DNA of 47,750 nucleotides from Lachnospiraceae bacterium. Its GTDB lineage: Bacteria; Bacillota; Clostridia; Lachnospirales; Lachnospiraceae. Made by a program: the position numbers and the translations under genes. Below, in pieces: positions 7,109 to 16,876 of this stretch. Each line of letters opens with the position of its first letter. Position 1 is the stretch's first letter. The stretch spans positions 1 to 47,750 of the forward strand of contig JAEFAR010000016.1 in NCBI GenBank assembly GCA_016287675.1. Direction: 5' to 3'. The notes beneath the pieces are model-generated. The model worked only from the letters and a program-made list of their open reading frames with translations. It searched no databases and was not told the DNA's origin.

Positions 7109-8676
7109 TACAGGTTTTCTTTCTGTGTATTATTTGGAGATATTATCTCCGGTATTGCTTCAAGTATGTCTCCCGCAAGCATGGAACGGCTTCCGTTTCT
7201 GACAGCTGCGGCATTTCCCGCAAGTCCGTGGATGTAGCAGCCTGTCATTGCAGCTGCCTTTCTGCTTTCACCCTGAGCGATGAGTCCCGCGATTATGCCT
7301 CCCAGCACGTCTCCCGAGCCTCCTTTTGCCATTCCGTCGTTTCCGGTCACATTTATGTAATTCGAATTACCGAAGGACACTATGCTTCTCACGTCCTTCT
7401 TTACAAAAATGAGCTCATTTCCCACAGTGCACTTTTCAGCCGCACTGAAAAGACACATGGAAAGCTCTGCCAAAGAGACTCCGATGAGTCTTGACAGTTC
7501 TTTTTTGTGAGGTGTAAGGATGGTTCCCGCGGGAAGTATCTTTGCAAGCAGATGGATCCTGTCCTCGGACGTAGCATTCTCTCCTGCCTTTTCGTCGATG
7601 AGCTTTGAAAGGATGTTGATGCCGTCCGCATCCACGATCAGCGGAACATTGCATTCGCTGATGCAATAATTCACTATGCTTGCAGAAGCACTCTTCTGTC
7701 CTATGCCGGGTCCCAGAAGGATGACAGTCGCCCATTCGATGGCTTCCTTGATGTCGGGAATGCTTTCCTCATTCAGCGAACCGTTGTCGTTCACCCTGTA
7801 GGTTGTAAGAACTGCCTCCGGGAGCTTCTTTTGGATGATCTCCCGATTGTCCTCGGTGGTAAGGACTCTGACAAGTCCCGCTCCCGTCCTGTAGGCAGCC
7901 GCGGCAGCAAGAAAAGCAGCTCCTGCCATATTTTTGGAACCTGCTGCGATCAGTACTCTTCCGTAGGTCCCCTTGTTTGAATTCATTTTTCTCGGCGGTA
8001 ACAGGAGCTGAGGGTCTTCATCATAGTAGAATGTCCTCGGAGGCTCCGAGAGCATGGAATTGTCCGTTCCTATGTCCCAGATCACCGTCTTACCGGCGTA
8101 TTCCGCGCCGGGATAGAGAAGGCAGCCTGTTTTGATGCTTCCAAAGGTGACCGTAACATCTGCCCTTACCGCTATTCCGAAAATGCGACCATCATCCGCC
8201 CCTACTCCCGACGGAACATCCACCGAGATAACGCGCAGCCCGGTCGCATTGATCTGTTCGATTTCTTTGTATATATCGCCTGTGATCTGCCTGGACAGAC
8301 CGATACCGAAAATGCCGTCGATGACCACTTTAAAGTCAGAGTAATTGACTTTCTTAAGCACCTTTACTCCCGCATTCTTTGCGATCTTAAGCTGCAGTTT
8401 AGTCTCCTTTGCCGCAGTCTTCATGTCCCCCAGTATCCTGATCTTAACAGAGTATCCCGCCATGGCAAGGATCCTTGCCGCAGCCATGGCATCTCCGCCG
8501 TTCTTTCCGGTACCGCATACAGCAATTATCTCATCACTGTGTCCTGCGATCTCCCTGACGGCATAAGCCACGCCCATGGCAGCTTTCTCCATCAGTACCT
8601 CCGAAGGGATCCCGATCTCTTCTATCGTATACCTGTCTATTTCCTTTGCCTGCGATGCACTAAGCGAATACTTCAT
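7108..8676 (-). CDS. nnr: Bifunctional NAD(P)HX epimerase / ADP-dependent NAD(P)HX dehydratase
   Basis: A 522-residue fusion that repairs hydrated NADH and NADPH. The N-terminal YjeF-type epimerase (about 1-215) has GTGKNGGDAMAAARIL and the VDVPSGVGADDG loop. The C-terminal ribokinase-like dehydratase (about 225-512) has KGTYGRVLIAAGS, GPGIGQ, LTPHKKELSRL and the ATP-site GGSGDVLGGIIAGL. Both domains look intact. It shares one base with both the rex stop (8676) and the alr start (7108). Placement directly after rex makes sense, since Rex senses the NADH/NAD+ ratio and this enzyme rescues damaged NADH; the link is inference. Confidence 0.95.
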   Translation of the reverse strand: MKYSLSASQAKEIDRYTIEEIGIPSEVLMEKAAMGVAYAVREIAGHSDEIIAVCGTGKNGGDAMAAARILAMAGYSVKIRILGDMKTAAKETKLQLKIAKNAGVKVLKKVNYSDFKVVIDGIFGIGLSRQITGDIYKEIEQINATGLRVISVDVPSGVGADDGRIFGIAVRADVTVTFGSIKTGCLLYPGAEYAGKTVIWDIGTDNSMLSEPPRTFYYDEDPQLLLPPRKMNSNKGTYGRVLIAAGSKNMAGAAFLAAAAAYRTGAGLVRVLTTEDNREIIQKKLPEAVLTTYRVNDNGSLNEESIPDIKEAIEWATVILLGPGIGQKSASASIVNYCISECNVPLIVDADGINILSKLIDEKAGENATSEDRIHLLAKILPAGTILTPHKKELSRLIGVSLAELSMCLFSAAEKCTVGNELIFVKKDVRSIVSFGNSNYINVTGNDGMAKGGSGDVLGGIIAGLIAQGESRKAAAMTGCYIHGLAGNAAAVRNGSRSMLAGDILEAIPEIISPNNTQKENL

Positions 8677-9308
8677 TATTTATCCTCTGATGCCCTGAGC
8701 TTGTAAGAAAGTCTCATAAGGCTTTCCGTAAGATGCACATTTTCCTGAACCACATAGTCAGGTAATGAAAGATCGGTGGGAGCAAAGTTCCATATAGCTT
8801 TGATGCCTGCCTTGACCAGATCTGCCGCAACCTGAGGAGCAGCTTCCTTGGGGATCGTAATGGCAGCGATGTCGATCTTGTTCTCCTTGAGATAGGTCGG
8901 GATCTTCTCCATGGAAAGGACCGGTATGCCGTTAACGCTCTTCCCCACAAGATTGGAAGAAATGTCGAACAGCGCTTTAATGACAAAGCCCCTGCGTTCA
9001 AAGTCGGAATAATTGGCCAGAGCTCTTCCCAGATTTCCGGCTCCGATCACGATCATTTCCTTCTTTCTGTCGAGGCCGAGGATCTTACCGATCTCAGTGT
9101 AAAGATACTCGACATTGTAGCCGTATCCCTGCTGCCCAAAGCCTCCGAAATTGTTGAGGTCCTGACGGATCTGTGAAGCGGTGACTCCCATACGCTCGCT
9201 GAGTTCCTTGGAAGAAATCCTTACAACATCATGTGCCATCAGTTCTCCGAGATATCTGTAATAGCGCGGAAGCCTTCTGATTACTGCCGACGAAATCTCT
9301 GTTCCCAT
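8676..9308 (-). CDS. rex: Redox-sensing transcriptional repressor Rex
   Basis: A 210-residue Rex protein. The N-terminal winged helix (about 1-80) begins VIRRLPRYYRYL and contains the DNA-recognition part SSKELSERMGVTASQIRQDL. The C-terminal Rossmann domain has the NAD(H) motif IGAGNLGRAL and the domain-swap C-terminal helix. Rex represses fermentation and redox genes when NADH is low and releases DNA when NADH is high. The 25-bp gap to the upstream gene contains the ribosome site. I saw no clear Rex operator (TTGTTAAnnnnTTAACAA-like) in the immediate upstream region, so autoregulation is not evident. Confidence 0.96.
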   Translation of the reverse strand: MGTEISSAVIRRLPRYYRYLGELMAHDVVRISSKELSERMGVTASQIRQDLNNFGGFGQQGYGYNVEYLYTEIGKILGLDRKKEMIVIGAGNLGRALANYSDFERRGFVIKALFDISSNLVGKSVNGIPVLSMEKIPTYLKENKIDIAAITIPKEAAPQVAADLVKAGIKAIWNFAPTDLSLPDYVVQENVHLTESLMRLSYKLRASEDK

Positions 9309-9333
9309 CTTTTTTTCACCTCATCTTCAAGTC

Positions 9334-11130
9334 TTATTCGTAGAGCAGGTCAAGCTTTCTTTCAAGCCTGTCCTCGATTTCTCTTATCTTTCTGATCTTA
9401 TTGACGTATCTGTACGCCCCTGCAAATTCACCCTGTTCTTCATCATAACAGTAGGAACCGACCATGTAAGCAAGTGCCCCTCTGATCAGTTTGACCTGTT
9501 TCTTTTGCTTTTTGGTCAGGCTGCAGAAGTCTCTGCTTCCCTTGGGTGAAATGACCTCCGCAAGATACATTTCCAACTGGAGCAGGTACTCACTCTTGAT
9601 GAGGCTCTTATTGATCACTTCATCATTCGCATCTTCGATACGCTTTGCATCTCCTTCATCGGTCATTGAAAACATCCTGTCAGAAAGGGTGGAGGCTGTG
9701 AATTTAGCTGAACCGCTGTTCTTCTTCTTTCGTCCCAGATCCAGAAGTAAAGCAACCCAGGGAACAGTGTTCCCGTCACTCCTCTGATTTGCCTCGATGG
9801 CATAGATCTTGTCGCCGCATCTCATCTGAATGTTCAGAATGTCCGGATAGCTGTCACCCATAAACTTTGAACGCCAGAGTGAAGAACAAAGCTCATTGAT
9901 ACGTTCCTTGTCCTTCTTTCCGGGATAGAAATGATTCTCTGCTTCAACGGTCAGCACTGCATAGCCAGAAACGTATTTCTTGACATTTACTCTGCTGATA
10001 CGTAAAACGAAACGTTCTCTGTCCTTCTCGACAGAAAGCTTTCCGTAGATCTTTTCGCCGTCTTTTTTCTTCTTTTTATCCTCATCCTTACTATCGCCCA
10101 CAAGAGTGTAGGAAAGTCCGTATTCATCGTCGCAACTCCACATGGAATTACCGGAGAAATTGGTGTCCCAGGCGCTTTCAGTGTTATAACTCATGGGGAG
10201 TCTGAATGTGTGGATGCTGTGGATCCTGTTGTCGTCAAATCTTCCGAATCTCAGATCCTCGGCATTTTTGATGTAATCCCTGTATGTCTCGAAATTCGTA
10301 TTGCCGCTTCTTTTTCCGAGGGCAGTCAGCATACTCTCCATCGAGTAGACGATCTCCGTAGACTTCCTGTCGGTAAAGCTTTCCGCCTTCTTAAAGAGGG
10401 CATACAGTCTGATCTCCGATCTGTTGATCAGTATGTCCGCATCGGGATACTTGTTGATGAAATCACTGGCCTTGGAAACCACGATATCATCGTTTATATG
10501 CCCGTGAAGTCTCACATCTTCGATCACGTTCATGTTCTCATCAGTGATGCAGAAAAGCAGCTCGGGTCCGGTGACGGGAGTCTCGTAAGAAGCAAAGATG
10601 TGTGTCTTCTTTTCTCTTTTTATCTCATTGGCAACCTCATGGAATTTTTCCTTAAGTCTTCTCCTGATGCCAGCAGACATTTCGGGGATCTCGTCAAAAT
10701 CCGTCATGGGGATGACTCTGAGCATGCTGAGACAGTCTGTGAGCCATTCATGGGGAAGGCATTCCGCTGCCATCTCATTAAACATCCTTTTTGCCTTGGG
10801 ATTAACGCTTTTCAAAGGCTCGATCAGATACAGCATGACTTCCTTTGCATTTACGGCAAAGTACCTCATCTCTATGCCTGAATTTCTGTATTCCACGATC
10901 TTGTCAAAGAATGCGGCCCTAAGGTCCACTTCTTCCGCGGGGATGACAATTGCATTTCCTTCATCGTCGGTGCTTTCAGTGGGAAGCGGTTGTGAAAAAA
11001 GGATCTCCTCATTTCTGAAGCTCTTGTCTCCCTTGTAATCGATCTGGTAGAGACAAACCTCGTCAAGCATATGATCCTTAACGATTATGTCGATGTAAAC
11101 ATGTCTTAGTACTGTCTTGCCGAATTCCAT
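9334..11130 (-). CDS. Large cytoplasmic protein of unknown function (DUF5716-like)
   Basis: About 598 residues, with no signal peptide or membrane span. It starts MEFGKTVLRHVYIDI; the ATG at 11130 is preferred over a GTG at 11187 because GGAGG lies five bases before it. The protein is a mix of beta-rich N-terminus (response to a ligand or partner, VYIDIIVKDH), a charged middle containing a run of Lys/Asp near 370, and a helical C-terminus. I believe it belongs to a Lachnospiraceae-restricted family of unknown function (possibly DUF5716), but I cannot verify that. It sits between the S1-domain gene and rex. No catalytic motif is recognised. Confidence 0.7.
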   Translation of the reverse strand: MEFGKTVLRHVYIDIIVKDHMLDEVCLYQIDYKGDKSFRNEEILFSQPLPTESTDDEGNAIVIPAEEVDLRAAFFDKIVEYRNSGIEMRYFAVNAKEVMLYLIEPLKSVNPKAKRMFNEMAAECLPHEWLTDCLSMLRVIPMTDFDEIPEMSAGIRRRLKEKFHEVANEIKREKKTHIFASYETPVTGPELLFCITDENMNVIEDVRLHGHINDDIVVSKASDFINKYPDADILINRSEIRLYALFKKAESFTDRKSTEIVYSMESMLTALGKRSGNTNFETYRDYIKNAEDLRFGRFDDNRIHSIHTFRLPMSYNTESAWDTNFSGNSMWSCDDEYGLSYTLVGDSKDEDKKKKKDGEKIYGKLSVEKDRERFVLRISRVNVKKYVSGYAVLTVEAENHFYPGKKDKERINELCSSLWRSKFMGDSYPDILNIQMRCGDKIYAIEANQRSDGNTVPWVALLLDLGRKKKNSGSAKFTASTLSDRMFSMTDEGDAKRIEDANDEVINKSLIKSEYLLQLEMYLAEVISPKGSRDFCSLTKKQKKQVKLIRGALAYMVGSYCYDEEQGEFAGAYRYVNKIRKIREIEDRLERKLDLLYE

Positions 11131-11264
11131 GTTAGCCTCCGTAGAATGGTTTCCGATAGTGTATGCAGATCTTCTGTTTGCAGACACATATTTAAAATAT
11201 TAGTATACAAATTTTGCCGTCAATCCGCAAGGTGAAATTTCCCTGCAGAAGGGTAGTAAAATTC

Positions 11265-12188
11265 CTACTTCTTTAACTTGATACCCGCAAAAAGGCCTGC
11301 CATGGTCACGGGTTCGTCATCTCCGAACATATACTCGGCAGGTGCCTCGCTGACTTCTTCTTCAACCTCATCCTTTTCTTCCACGGCTTTCATGGAAAGT
11401 GAGATCTTGCCGTCCTTTACATCAATGATCTTGACCTTGACCTTCTGTCCGATCTCAAGGACTTCCTTGGGAGTTTTAAGTCTCTTGTCGCAGATCTGTG
11501 AAATGTGGAGCAATCCCTGAAGATCATTTCCGATGGAAACAAAGGCTCCGTACTGCTCTATCCTTTCCACAGTCCCTTCGGTAACCGTTCCCACGGGAAT
11601 CCGGGCGATCTTTGAGTTTCTCTCTTCTCTTTCTCTGTCAAAGAGTACGTCCTTAGCGGAAAGTACCAGCTTCTGATCTGCTTCGTTTACCGTGATGACG
11701 ATAACATCAAGCGTCCTTCCGACGTATTCTTCCGTGTTCTCAACGTAGGAAACCGCAAGCTTGGAAGCAGGTATGAAAGCACGGATGCCCTCAAGATAGG
11801 TGATGACTCCGGCATTTGTACTGCCTGCCACTTTTACGCTCACCACTTTTTTCTCTTTCTGCATCTCCTTAAGCTTGTCCCATGCGAGGATGTTATCTGC
11901 CTGTTTCTTAGAAAGAAGGATGTTGCCGTTTCTGTCTTCTCTTATGACCACTGCACGGATCTCATCTCCTACTGCCACATCTCCCTTGATGGAAAAACGG
12001 GGGTCATTGGAAAGCTCATCGATCTTAATGATGCCCTCTGCATAGTAGTTCAGATCCAGAGTAACCTCTGTATCGGATACGCCGATGACGGTTCCCTTTA
12101 CAATGTCTCCGGGATTTACCGCTCTGAAGGATCCGTTGATCTCCTTCTCAAAATCGGCCATTGTCATTTCATTCATTTCTTCGCTCAT
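11265..12188 (-). CDS. S1 RNA-binding domain protein (RpsA-like)
   Basis: 307 residues with three S1-type OB-fold repeats: about 20-90 (VNPGDIVKGTVIGVSDTEVT), 105-170 (VVSVKVAGSTNAGVITYLEG) and 190-260 (IPVGTVTEGTVERIEQYGAF). An acidic tail follows. The third repeat keeps the classic GLLHISQI RNA-binding face; the second is divergent. It resembles the short form of ribosomal protein S1 found in Firmicutes, which binds mRNA and may assist initiation. It is shorter than the six-domain proteobacterial S1. It lies 10 bp after the hexapeptide-repeat gene, in the topB operon, and 134 bp separate it from the next gene. Confidence 0.85.
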   Translation of the reverse strand: MSEEMNEMTMADFEKEINGSFRAVNPGDIVKGTVIGVSDTEVTLDLNYYAEGIIKIDELSNDPRFSIKGDVAVGDEIRAVVIREDRNGNILLSKKQADNILAWDKLKEMQKEKKVVSVKVAGSTNAGVITYLEGIRAFIPASKLAVSYVENTEEYVGRTLDVIVITVNEADQKLVLSAKDVLFDREREERNSKIARIPVGTVTEGTVERIEQYGAFVSIGNDLQGLLHISQICDKRLKTPKEVLEIGQKVKVKIIDVKDGKISLSMKAVEEKDEVEEEVSEAPAEYMFGDDEPVTMAGLFAGIKLKK

Positions 12189-12198
12189 TTTTATTCCC

Positions 12199-12870
12199 CT
12201 ATCTTTTGATCACTATCTCGTTTTGATTTTTGTAAATGTTATCTGCCGGCACACAACCCCTTACCGAAGAAAGGGGATAAATGTTTGTGTTCTTTCCGAT
12301 AACCGTTCCGGGATTCAGAACCGAGCCGCAGCCCACTTCAACATTGTCCCCCAGAACCGCTCCCATTTTCTTGAGTCCTGTTTCAAAGCTTTCTCCGCTA
12401 AGTACATCCTTAACGACCACAAGTGTCTTGTCGGATTTGACATTTGATGTGATGGATCCGGCCCCCATGTGGGATTTAAAGCCAAGGATGGAATCACCCA
12501 CATAATTGTAATGAGGGACCTGCACATTATTAAACAGGATCACATTTTTCAGCTCGGTGGAATTCCCCACAACTGCCTTTGCTCCCACAAGAGCGTTTCC
12601 TCTTATGAAAGCACAGTGTCTGATCTCCGCCTCTGCGCAGATTATGCAGGGGCCTTTGATGTATGCTGTGGGATAAACGGTTGCGGATCTGTGGATCCAG
12701 ATATCGTCTCCTCTTTTTTCATAATCATCTCCGAGACCGGCACCAAGTTTCAGGATGATCTCCCCTATGTGAGGAAGCACCTCCCAGGGATAATCAAATC
12801 TTCTGATCTCATCTATGGCGATGGATTCATTTGTTTCAAACAATTTATCGATCTTGTAATCGGCTATCAT
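12199..12870 (-). CDS. Left-handed beta-helix (hexapeptide repeat) protein, GlmU C-terminal-like
   Basis: 223 residues. A short helical N-terminus is followed by hexapeptide repeats from about 65, seen as turns such as AFIRGNALVGAKAVVG, then the loop HYNYVGDSILGFKSHMGAG typical of the acetyltransferase half of GlmU-type enzymes. There is no nucleotidyltransferase domain, so it is not full GlmU. It may transfer an acyl or acetyl group to a nucleotide sugar or other substrate. Its ATG overlaps the topB stop by four bases (ATGA at 12867-12870). The substrate is unknown. Confidence 0.85.
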   Translation of the reverse strand: MIADYKIDKLFETNESIAIDEIRRFDYPWEVLPHIGEIILKLGAGLGDDYEKRGDDIWIHRSATVYPTAYIKGPCIICAEAEIRHCAFIRGNALVGAKAVVGNSTELKNVILFNNVQVPHYNYVGDSILGFKSHMGAGSITSNVKSDKTLVVVKDVLSGESFETGLKKMGAVLGDNVEVGCGSVLNPGTVIGKNTNIYPLSSVRGCVPADNIYKNQNEIVIKR

Positions 12871-14852
12871 TTATAATTCCTTTCCACGCTGATAAAGGCA
12901 CTGTTGAGGGCAGACCCGATGTTGCTGTTCTTTACTTTGTCCGTCATTCTTGTAACATAGCCTTCCAGCTTGTCCATGTATTCTTTTCCTGTTATCTGCC
13001 CCTCTGCCACCTGTGTGAGTCCTTTTTCCCAGCTTGCGGTAAGATCCGCTCTCAAAAGGGATGAGATGGAGCCGATAACCACTTCATGGATGATCTCCCC
13101 GAGTTTTGTGGGAGAAAATATCTGGGTTTTTTTGTTCAGATTCAGGTACTGTATCTTTACCAGCTTATTCAGTATCTCGGCCCTGGTAGCACTTGTTCCT
13201 ATGCCTGAGCCCTTGATCTGTGCTCTCAGTTCTTCATCTTCTATAAACTGTCCCGCATTTTCCATTGCAAGGATCAGTGAACCGGATGTGTATCTTTTGG
13301 GAGGTGATGTTTTTCCTTCTTTGATCTCCATGCCCTGAACATTTAAGACATCGCCCTTTTTCAGCTTGTTTATGCCTGCAAGCTGCTCCGTGGAGATCTC
13401 GGAATCCTCTTCGTCATCCTTTTTCTTATCCTCTGCCGCTTCTTTTCTTTTGACATTGGCCACCTTATAGTAACCTTCGTCCTTAAGTGCTTTAAAGTTG
13501 GCAAAGAATTTCTCGTCCCCCACCTTTAAGACAATGGCATCCTTACTGTAGACAGCAGGGGGGTAGAATATGCTTAAAAACCTTCTTGCAATGAGTTCGT
13601 AAACCTTCTGTTCCATAAGGGGAAGCTGCCTCAGGCCGCTGATACCCTGTCCCGTGGGAATGATGGCATAATGATCCGTGATCTTCTTGTCATCCACGTA
13701 TCTGGTCTTTGCCAGCCCAACGAACTTTTTTCCCTCAAGGATCTCGTTTGCAAATGCCGAAAGAGGTTCAAAGCTTCTGAGGCCGGAGATGTTTTTTGCT
13801 ATCTCCTTGGCAACTGCCGTTGAAAGAACTCTTGCGTCCGTTCTTGGGTAAGTGACCAGCTTTTTCTCGTAAAGATTCTGAATGACTTTCAGAGTCTCGT
13901 CGGGACTGATCTTAAAAAGCCTGGAACAATCGTTCTGTGCTTCCGCCAGATTGTACAGTAACGGAGGATTCTTCTTTTCCTCTTTCTTCTCTATGGAATC
14001 AACCGCCGCTTGAAGTCCCTTGAGGCTTTCCATAAGTTCTTCCGCAGTTTTCTTCTCCTTAAAGCCGTTATCCTTGTACATGAAAGGAGTATTAAAGTAC
14101 CTGCTGCCCTCCACTGCCCTGAATTCGGCTTCGAATCCGGCTTCTGTCTTTAAGACCACTCTGTAAAAGTTTGTTTCCTTAAAATCCCTGATCTCTCTTT
14201 CCCGTCGCACGACCATGCCCAGAACGCAGGTCATTACACGTCCCACGGCAATTGCTCCCATCTTTTCCAGCTTCATAAAATTTCTCACGTTGTAGCCGTA
14301 CTTTAAAGAGAGAGCTCTGGAAAAATTGATGCCCATGAGGTAGTCCTCCTTGGCCCTTAAAAAAGCAGCTTCGGAAAGATTATCGTAAGCGTCCCAGGTC
14401 TTAGCGGTTTCTATGCCTCTTTTGATCTCTTCCTCGGTCTGAGAATCGATCCACACCCTTTTTCTCACTTTATTTGCGGGCACCTGCGCCATCATGTCCA
14501 CCAGACGATAAATGTATTCACCTTCTCGCCCGGAGTCCGTGCATATGTATATGCAATCCACATCCTCACGGCAAAGGAGCCCTTTTACTATGTCAAACTG
14601 CTTCTTAACGCTCGGGATGATCTCGTATTTGTATTGCTTTGGCAGAAAAGGCAAAGTGTCAAATTTCCATTTTGCCATTTCCGGATCGTAGGCTTCAGGA
14701 TAGCTCATGGTGACCAGATGACCTACGCACCAGGTGACCACCGTATCTTTCGACTCCTGAAAGCCGTCTCTGCGCGAAAAATCCTCATGCAGCGCCTTGG
14801 CAAACTCCTGGGCGACACTGGGCTTTTCCGCAATGAATAACCTTTTTCCCAT
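12867..14852 (-). CDS. topB: DNA topoisomerase III
   Basis: About 661 residues, a type IA topoisomerase that decatenates and relaxes single-stranded regions. The TOPRIM domain has LFIAEKPSVAQEFAKAL and CTDSGREGEYIYRLV. The catalytic tyrosine lies in KLVTYPRTDARVLS near residue 340. The C-terminus has KGSGIGTSATRAEIL and lacks zinc fingers, as expected for TopB against TopA. The ATG at 14852 has AGAGG five bases upstream and is preferred over a TTG one codon earlier. Such genes can be chromosomal or carried by conjugative elements; here it sits in an ordinary operon with no other transfer genes, favouring a chromosomal copy. Confidence 0.95.
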   Translation of the reverse strand: MGKRLFIAEKPSVAQEFAKALHEDFSRRDGFQESKDTVVTWCVGHLVTMSYPEAYDPEMAKWKFDTLPFLPKQYKYEIIPSVKKQFDIVKGLLCREDVDCIYICTDSGREGEYIYRLVDMMAQVPANKVRKRVWIDSQTEEEIKRGIETAKTWDAYDNLSEAAFLRAKEDYLMGINFSRALSLKYGYNVRNFMKLEKMGAIAVGRVMTCVLGMVVRREREIRDFKETNFYRVVLKTEAGFEAEFRAVEGSRYFNTPFMYKDNGFKEKKTAEELMESLKGLQAAVDSIEKKEEKKNPPLLYNLAEAQNDCSRLFKISPDETLKVIQNLYEKKLVTYPRTDARVLSTAVAKEIAKNISGLRSFEPLSAFANEILEGKKFVGLAKTRYVDDKKITDHYAIIPTGQGISGLRQLPLMEQKVYELIARRFLSIFYPPAVYSKDAIVLKVGDEKFFANFKALKDEGYYKVANVKRKEAAEDKKKDDEEDSEISTEQLAGINKLKKGDVLNVQGMEIKEGKTSPPKRYTSGSLILAMENAGQFIEDEELRAQIKGSGIGTSATRAEILNKLVKIQYLNLNKKTQIFSPTKLGEIIHEVVIGSISSLLRADLTASWEKGLTQVAEGQITGKEYMDKLEGYVTRMTDKVKNSNIGSALNSAFISVERNYK

Positions 14853-14863
14853 CAAAACCTCTG

Positions 14864-16714
14864 TTAATCCTCAACACTCTCTTCAGAGGATGTTTCCTCC
14901 GAAACTGTGCCGTTTTTATATACGATCAGCTCTTTTGTAAAAAGATAATCGTATTGGTCGAACTTGCAAGCCCCGACGTAGATCACAGTATCATCCGGGG
15001 GCGGATTGTCCTCTTCGTAATCCAGCTGCTCGACTGTTTTTCTCACCACCGGTCTGGTAAAAGTGAAGGAAGCGATCAGGTCGAACCAGTTGTCGTACTC
15101 ATAAAACACGCTTTCCTTTCCGTTAACAAAAAGCCAGTTGTCGTTGTATTCAAAAAGCGAAGCATCTCTTGTAAGTTCAGGAAGTCTTATGGTCTCGGCA
15201 ATACGGACCGTTTTTTCGTCTTCATCCGTCAGGTACTTTATGTAGAACCCAAAGCCTTCTTCTTTCTTTCCATAGGTGTAATTCAGGTTTCGATCAAGAG
15301 TCCAGATGTATTGACGTGAACGTCTGATCTTATCATATTCTTCATAACCGGCTGTTTCGGTGCATGAGGAAAAAGCAAAATTTCCCTCATTAAAAAGATA
15401 CATGGCTTCGTAAACAGTCCCGGAAAGAGCTGCAGGATCTCCTGCAAAATAAACAAGTCTCGGATCATTGTAGATCCTTCTGATCTTTATCATTGAATCC
15501 AGCTTGTCCGCTGCCACAACGATCATATTATTTCCCATGTAAGCAATTCCGGAAACACCGATCCAGTCGGAATCCTTTCTGAGCACATGATAATCCGTCA
15601 TGAGCTTGGCGAAATCGATCAGCATGTAAATGTCGCCGTCTGTAAAATCAATGATGACGATGCAGTCTCTTTCGGATGTCTCACTTCTGTCATTTCTGGT
15701 GGCGGTGGCAAGGATATTACCGTTTCCGTCCACACACCAGTCTCCCGTAAATGTGTAATCGTTCGATCTGTAGATGTGGGTCACTTCACCCAGAGAATTG
15801 ATCCTTACCAGCTTGCTTGAAGAAACGAACAGGAACAGTTCCCCGTCACGCGCAAAAAGCTTCTTTGCAAAAGTGTCTTCAAGGGGGATCTCTCCTCTTA
15901 AGAATCCGCTGTTATCATAGAGTTTCACATAGGGATCAAAATCGTTTCTTTTGCTGAAGATGGCATACATTCCCTCTGCCAGAGTCACGTCACTGGCATT
16001 CTGTACTTTGTTTTCTCCGGTGAGTTCATCGGTCACGACTTTAAGTCCTGCCTGAACCGTAAGTCTTTCCTCATCCTTGGAAACAACATCTTTGAATTCA
16101 TAGTAGAATCTGCGGATCCTTGTGTCGCCGTTTTCATCTATCAGACGGATGGTGATGATGTTGGTTTCATTGGGCACAAGTCCGGTAATGGCAAACTCGT
16201 GAACATAGGAATCTCCGACGATGGTGGTTGCTCCGTTGGGGAGAATGCGTTCCTCCATTGATGCCTTAACATAACCTCCGAAATCAGGTGCTTCGGAAGT
16301 CAGGGTAGATGTGTGTATCGTATAGGAAACCGCACAGGGTTCTTTGGTTTTAAAATAGGTGTAAAGCGATTGTGTATTGGTCCCAAAAGGATTCAGGATC
16401 AGAAGCGGATTGTCTTCGTTGTAATCTCCCACTTCCGCAAGAATGTTGATCCTGTCCCGTACCATCTTTTGAAATTCGTAAGAATAGATTTCCGAAATGC
16501 TGTTGTAAGGAAAAAGATCCTCAGCGATGGTTACCGCGATCTCCCTGTTCTTCGTTGAGTCTTCCTCGTAATCATCCTTAAACTCTGTCTGGGGGTCCTT
16601 TGGTTTTGCCTTTCCCTCAGGTAATTTGATGATCCCCACCGAATAAGCAATAAAACCCAGCAGAGCCAGGCTGAGTAACGCTATTACAATGAGAATCCCG
16701 TTAACCTTCTTCAT
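14864..16714 (-). CDS. Membrane-anchored arylsulfotransferase-like protein, catalytic histidines not evident
   Basis: About 616 residues. One N-terminal membrane helix (5-27) anchors an outside beta-rich domain. The segment reading NPFGTNTQSLYTYF resembles the N-terminal domain of aryl-sulfate sulfotransferases, and the later blade GDWCVDGNGNILATATR fits their beta-propeller. Family members use histidines in motifs like DWxHxN and SxRHQ; here the matching stretches read DWIGVSGI and VVAADKLDSM, so these appear lost. The protein may therefore bind rather than transfer. The ATG at 16714 is chosen for the GAGGA ribosome site; a longer frame is unlikely. It heads the topB operon behind a clear promoter. 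Family assignment rests on motif memory only. Confidence 0.6.
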   Translation of the reverse strand: MKKVNGILIVIALLSLALLGFIAYSVGIIKLPEGKAKPKDPQTEFKDDYEEDSTKNREIAVTIAEDLFPYNSISEIYSYEFQKMVRDRINILAEVGDYNEDNPLLILNPFGTNTQSLYTYFKTKEPCAVSYTIHTSTLTSEAPDFGGYVKASMEERILPNGATTIVGDSYVHEFAITGLVPNETNIITIRLIDENGDTRIRRFYYEFKDVVSKDEERLTVQAGLKVVTDELTGENKVQNASDVTLAEGMYAIFSKRNDFDPYVKLYDNSGFLRGEIPLEDTFAKKLFARDGELFLFVSSSKLVRINSLGEVTHIYRSNDYTFTGDWCVDGNGNILATATRNDRSETSERDCIVIIDFTDGDIYMLIDFAKLMTDYHVLRKDSDWIGVSGIAYMGNNMIVVAADKLDSMIKIRRIYNDPRLVYFAGDPAALSGTVYEAMYLFNEGNFAFSSCTETAGYEEYDKIRRSRQYIWTLDRNLNYTYGKKEEGFGFYIKYLTDEDEKTVRIAETIRLPELTRDASLFEYNDNWLFVNGKESVFYEYDNWFDLIASFTFTRPVVRKTVEQLDYEEDNPPPDDTVIYVGACKFDQYDYLFTKELIVYKNGTVSEETSSEESVED

Positions 16715-16816
16715 GTCATTCCTCGTAAAAAAAAGTGTCATAATGATCCGATACCCTAAAGTTGCCGTAAAAGCGTTAAAACCAAGAAAAAGCAAACTTT
16801 TTGGTATACAGAGATT

Positions 16817-16845
16817 ATTATAACACTTCAAAAATGTGTTGTCAC
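16817..16845 (-). promoter_or_regulatory. Promoter of the arylsulfotransferase-like/topB operon
   Basis: On the minus strand GTGACA (16845-16840), a 17-bp spacer and a perfect TATAAT (16822-16817) lie about 100 bp before the ATG at 16714, just after the esterase gene ends. This separates the esterase transcript from the topB operon. Confidence 0.7.
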
Positions 16846-16876
16846 TTTATTTAAATAAATAGTTCAATGCCCTAAC

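Noticed and set aside
12867-14852. topB as part of a conjugative element
   Set aside because: No relaxase, type IV secretion or integrase genes are nearby, and the neighbours are coupled housekeeping genes.
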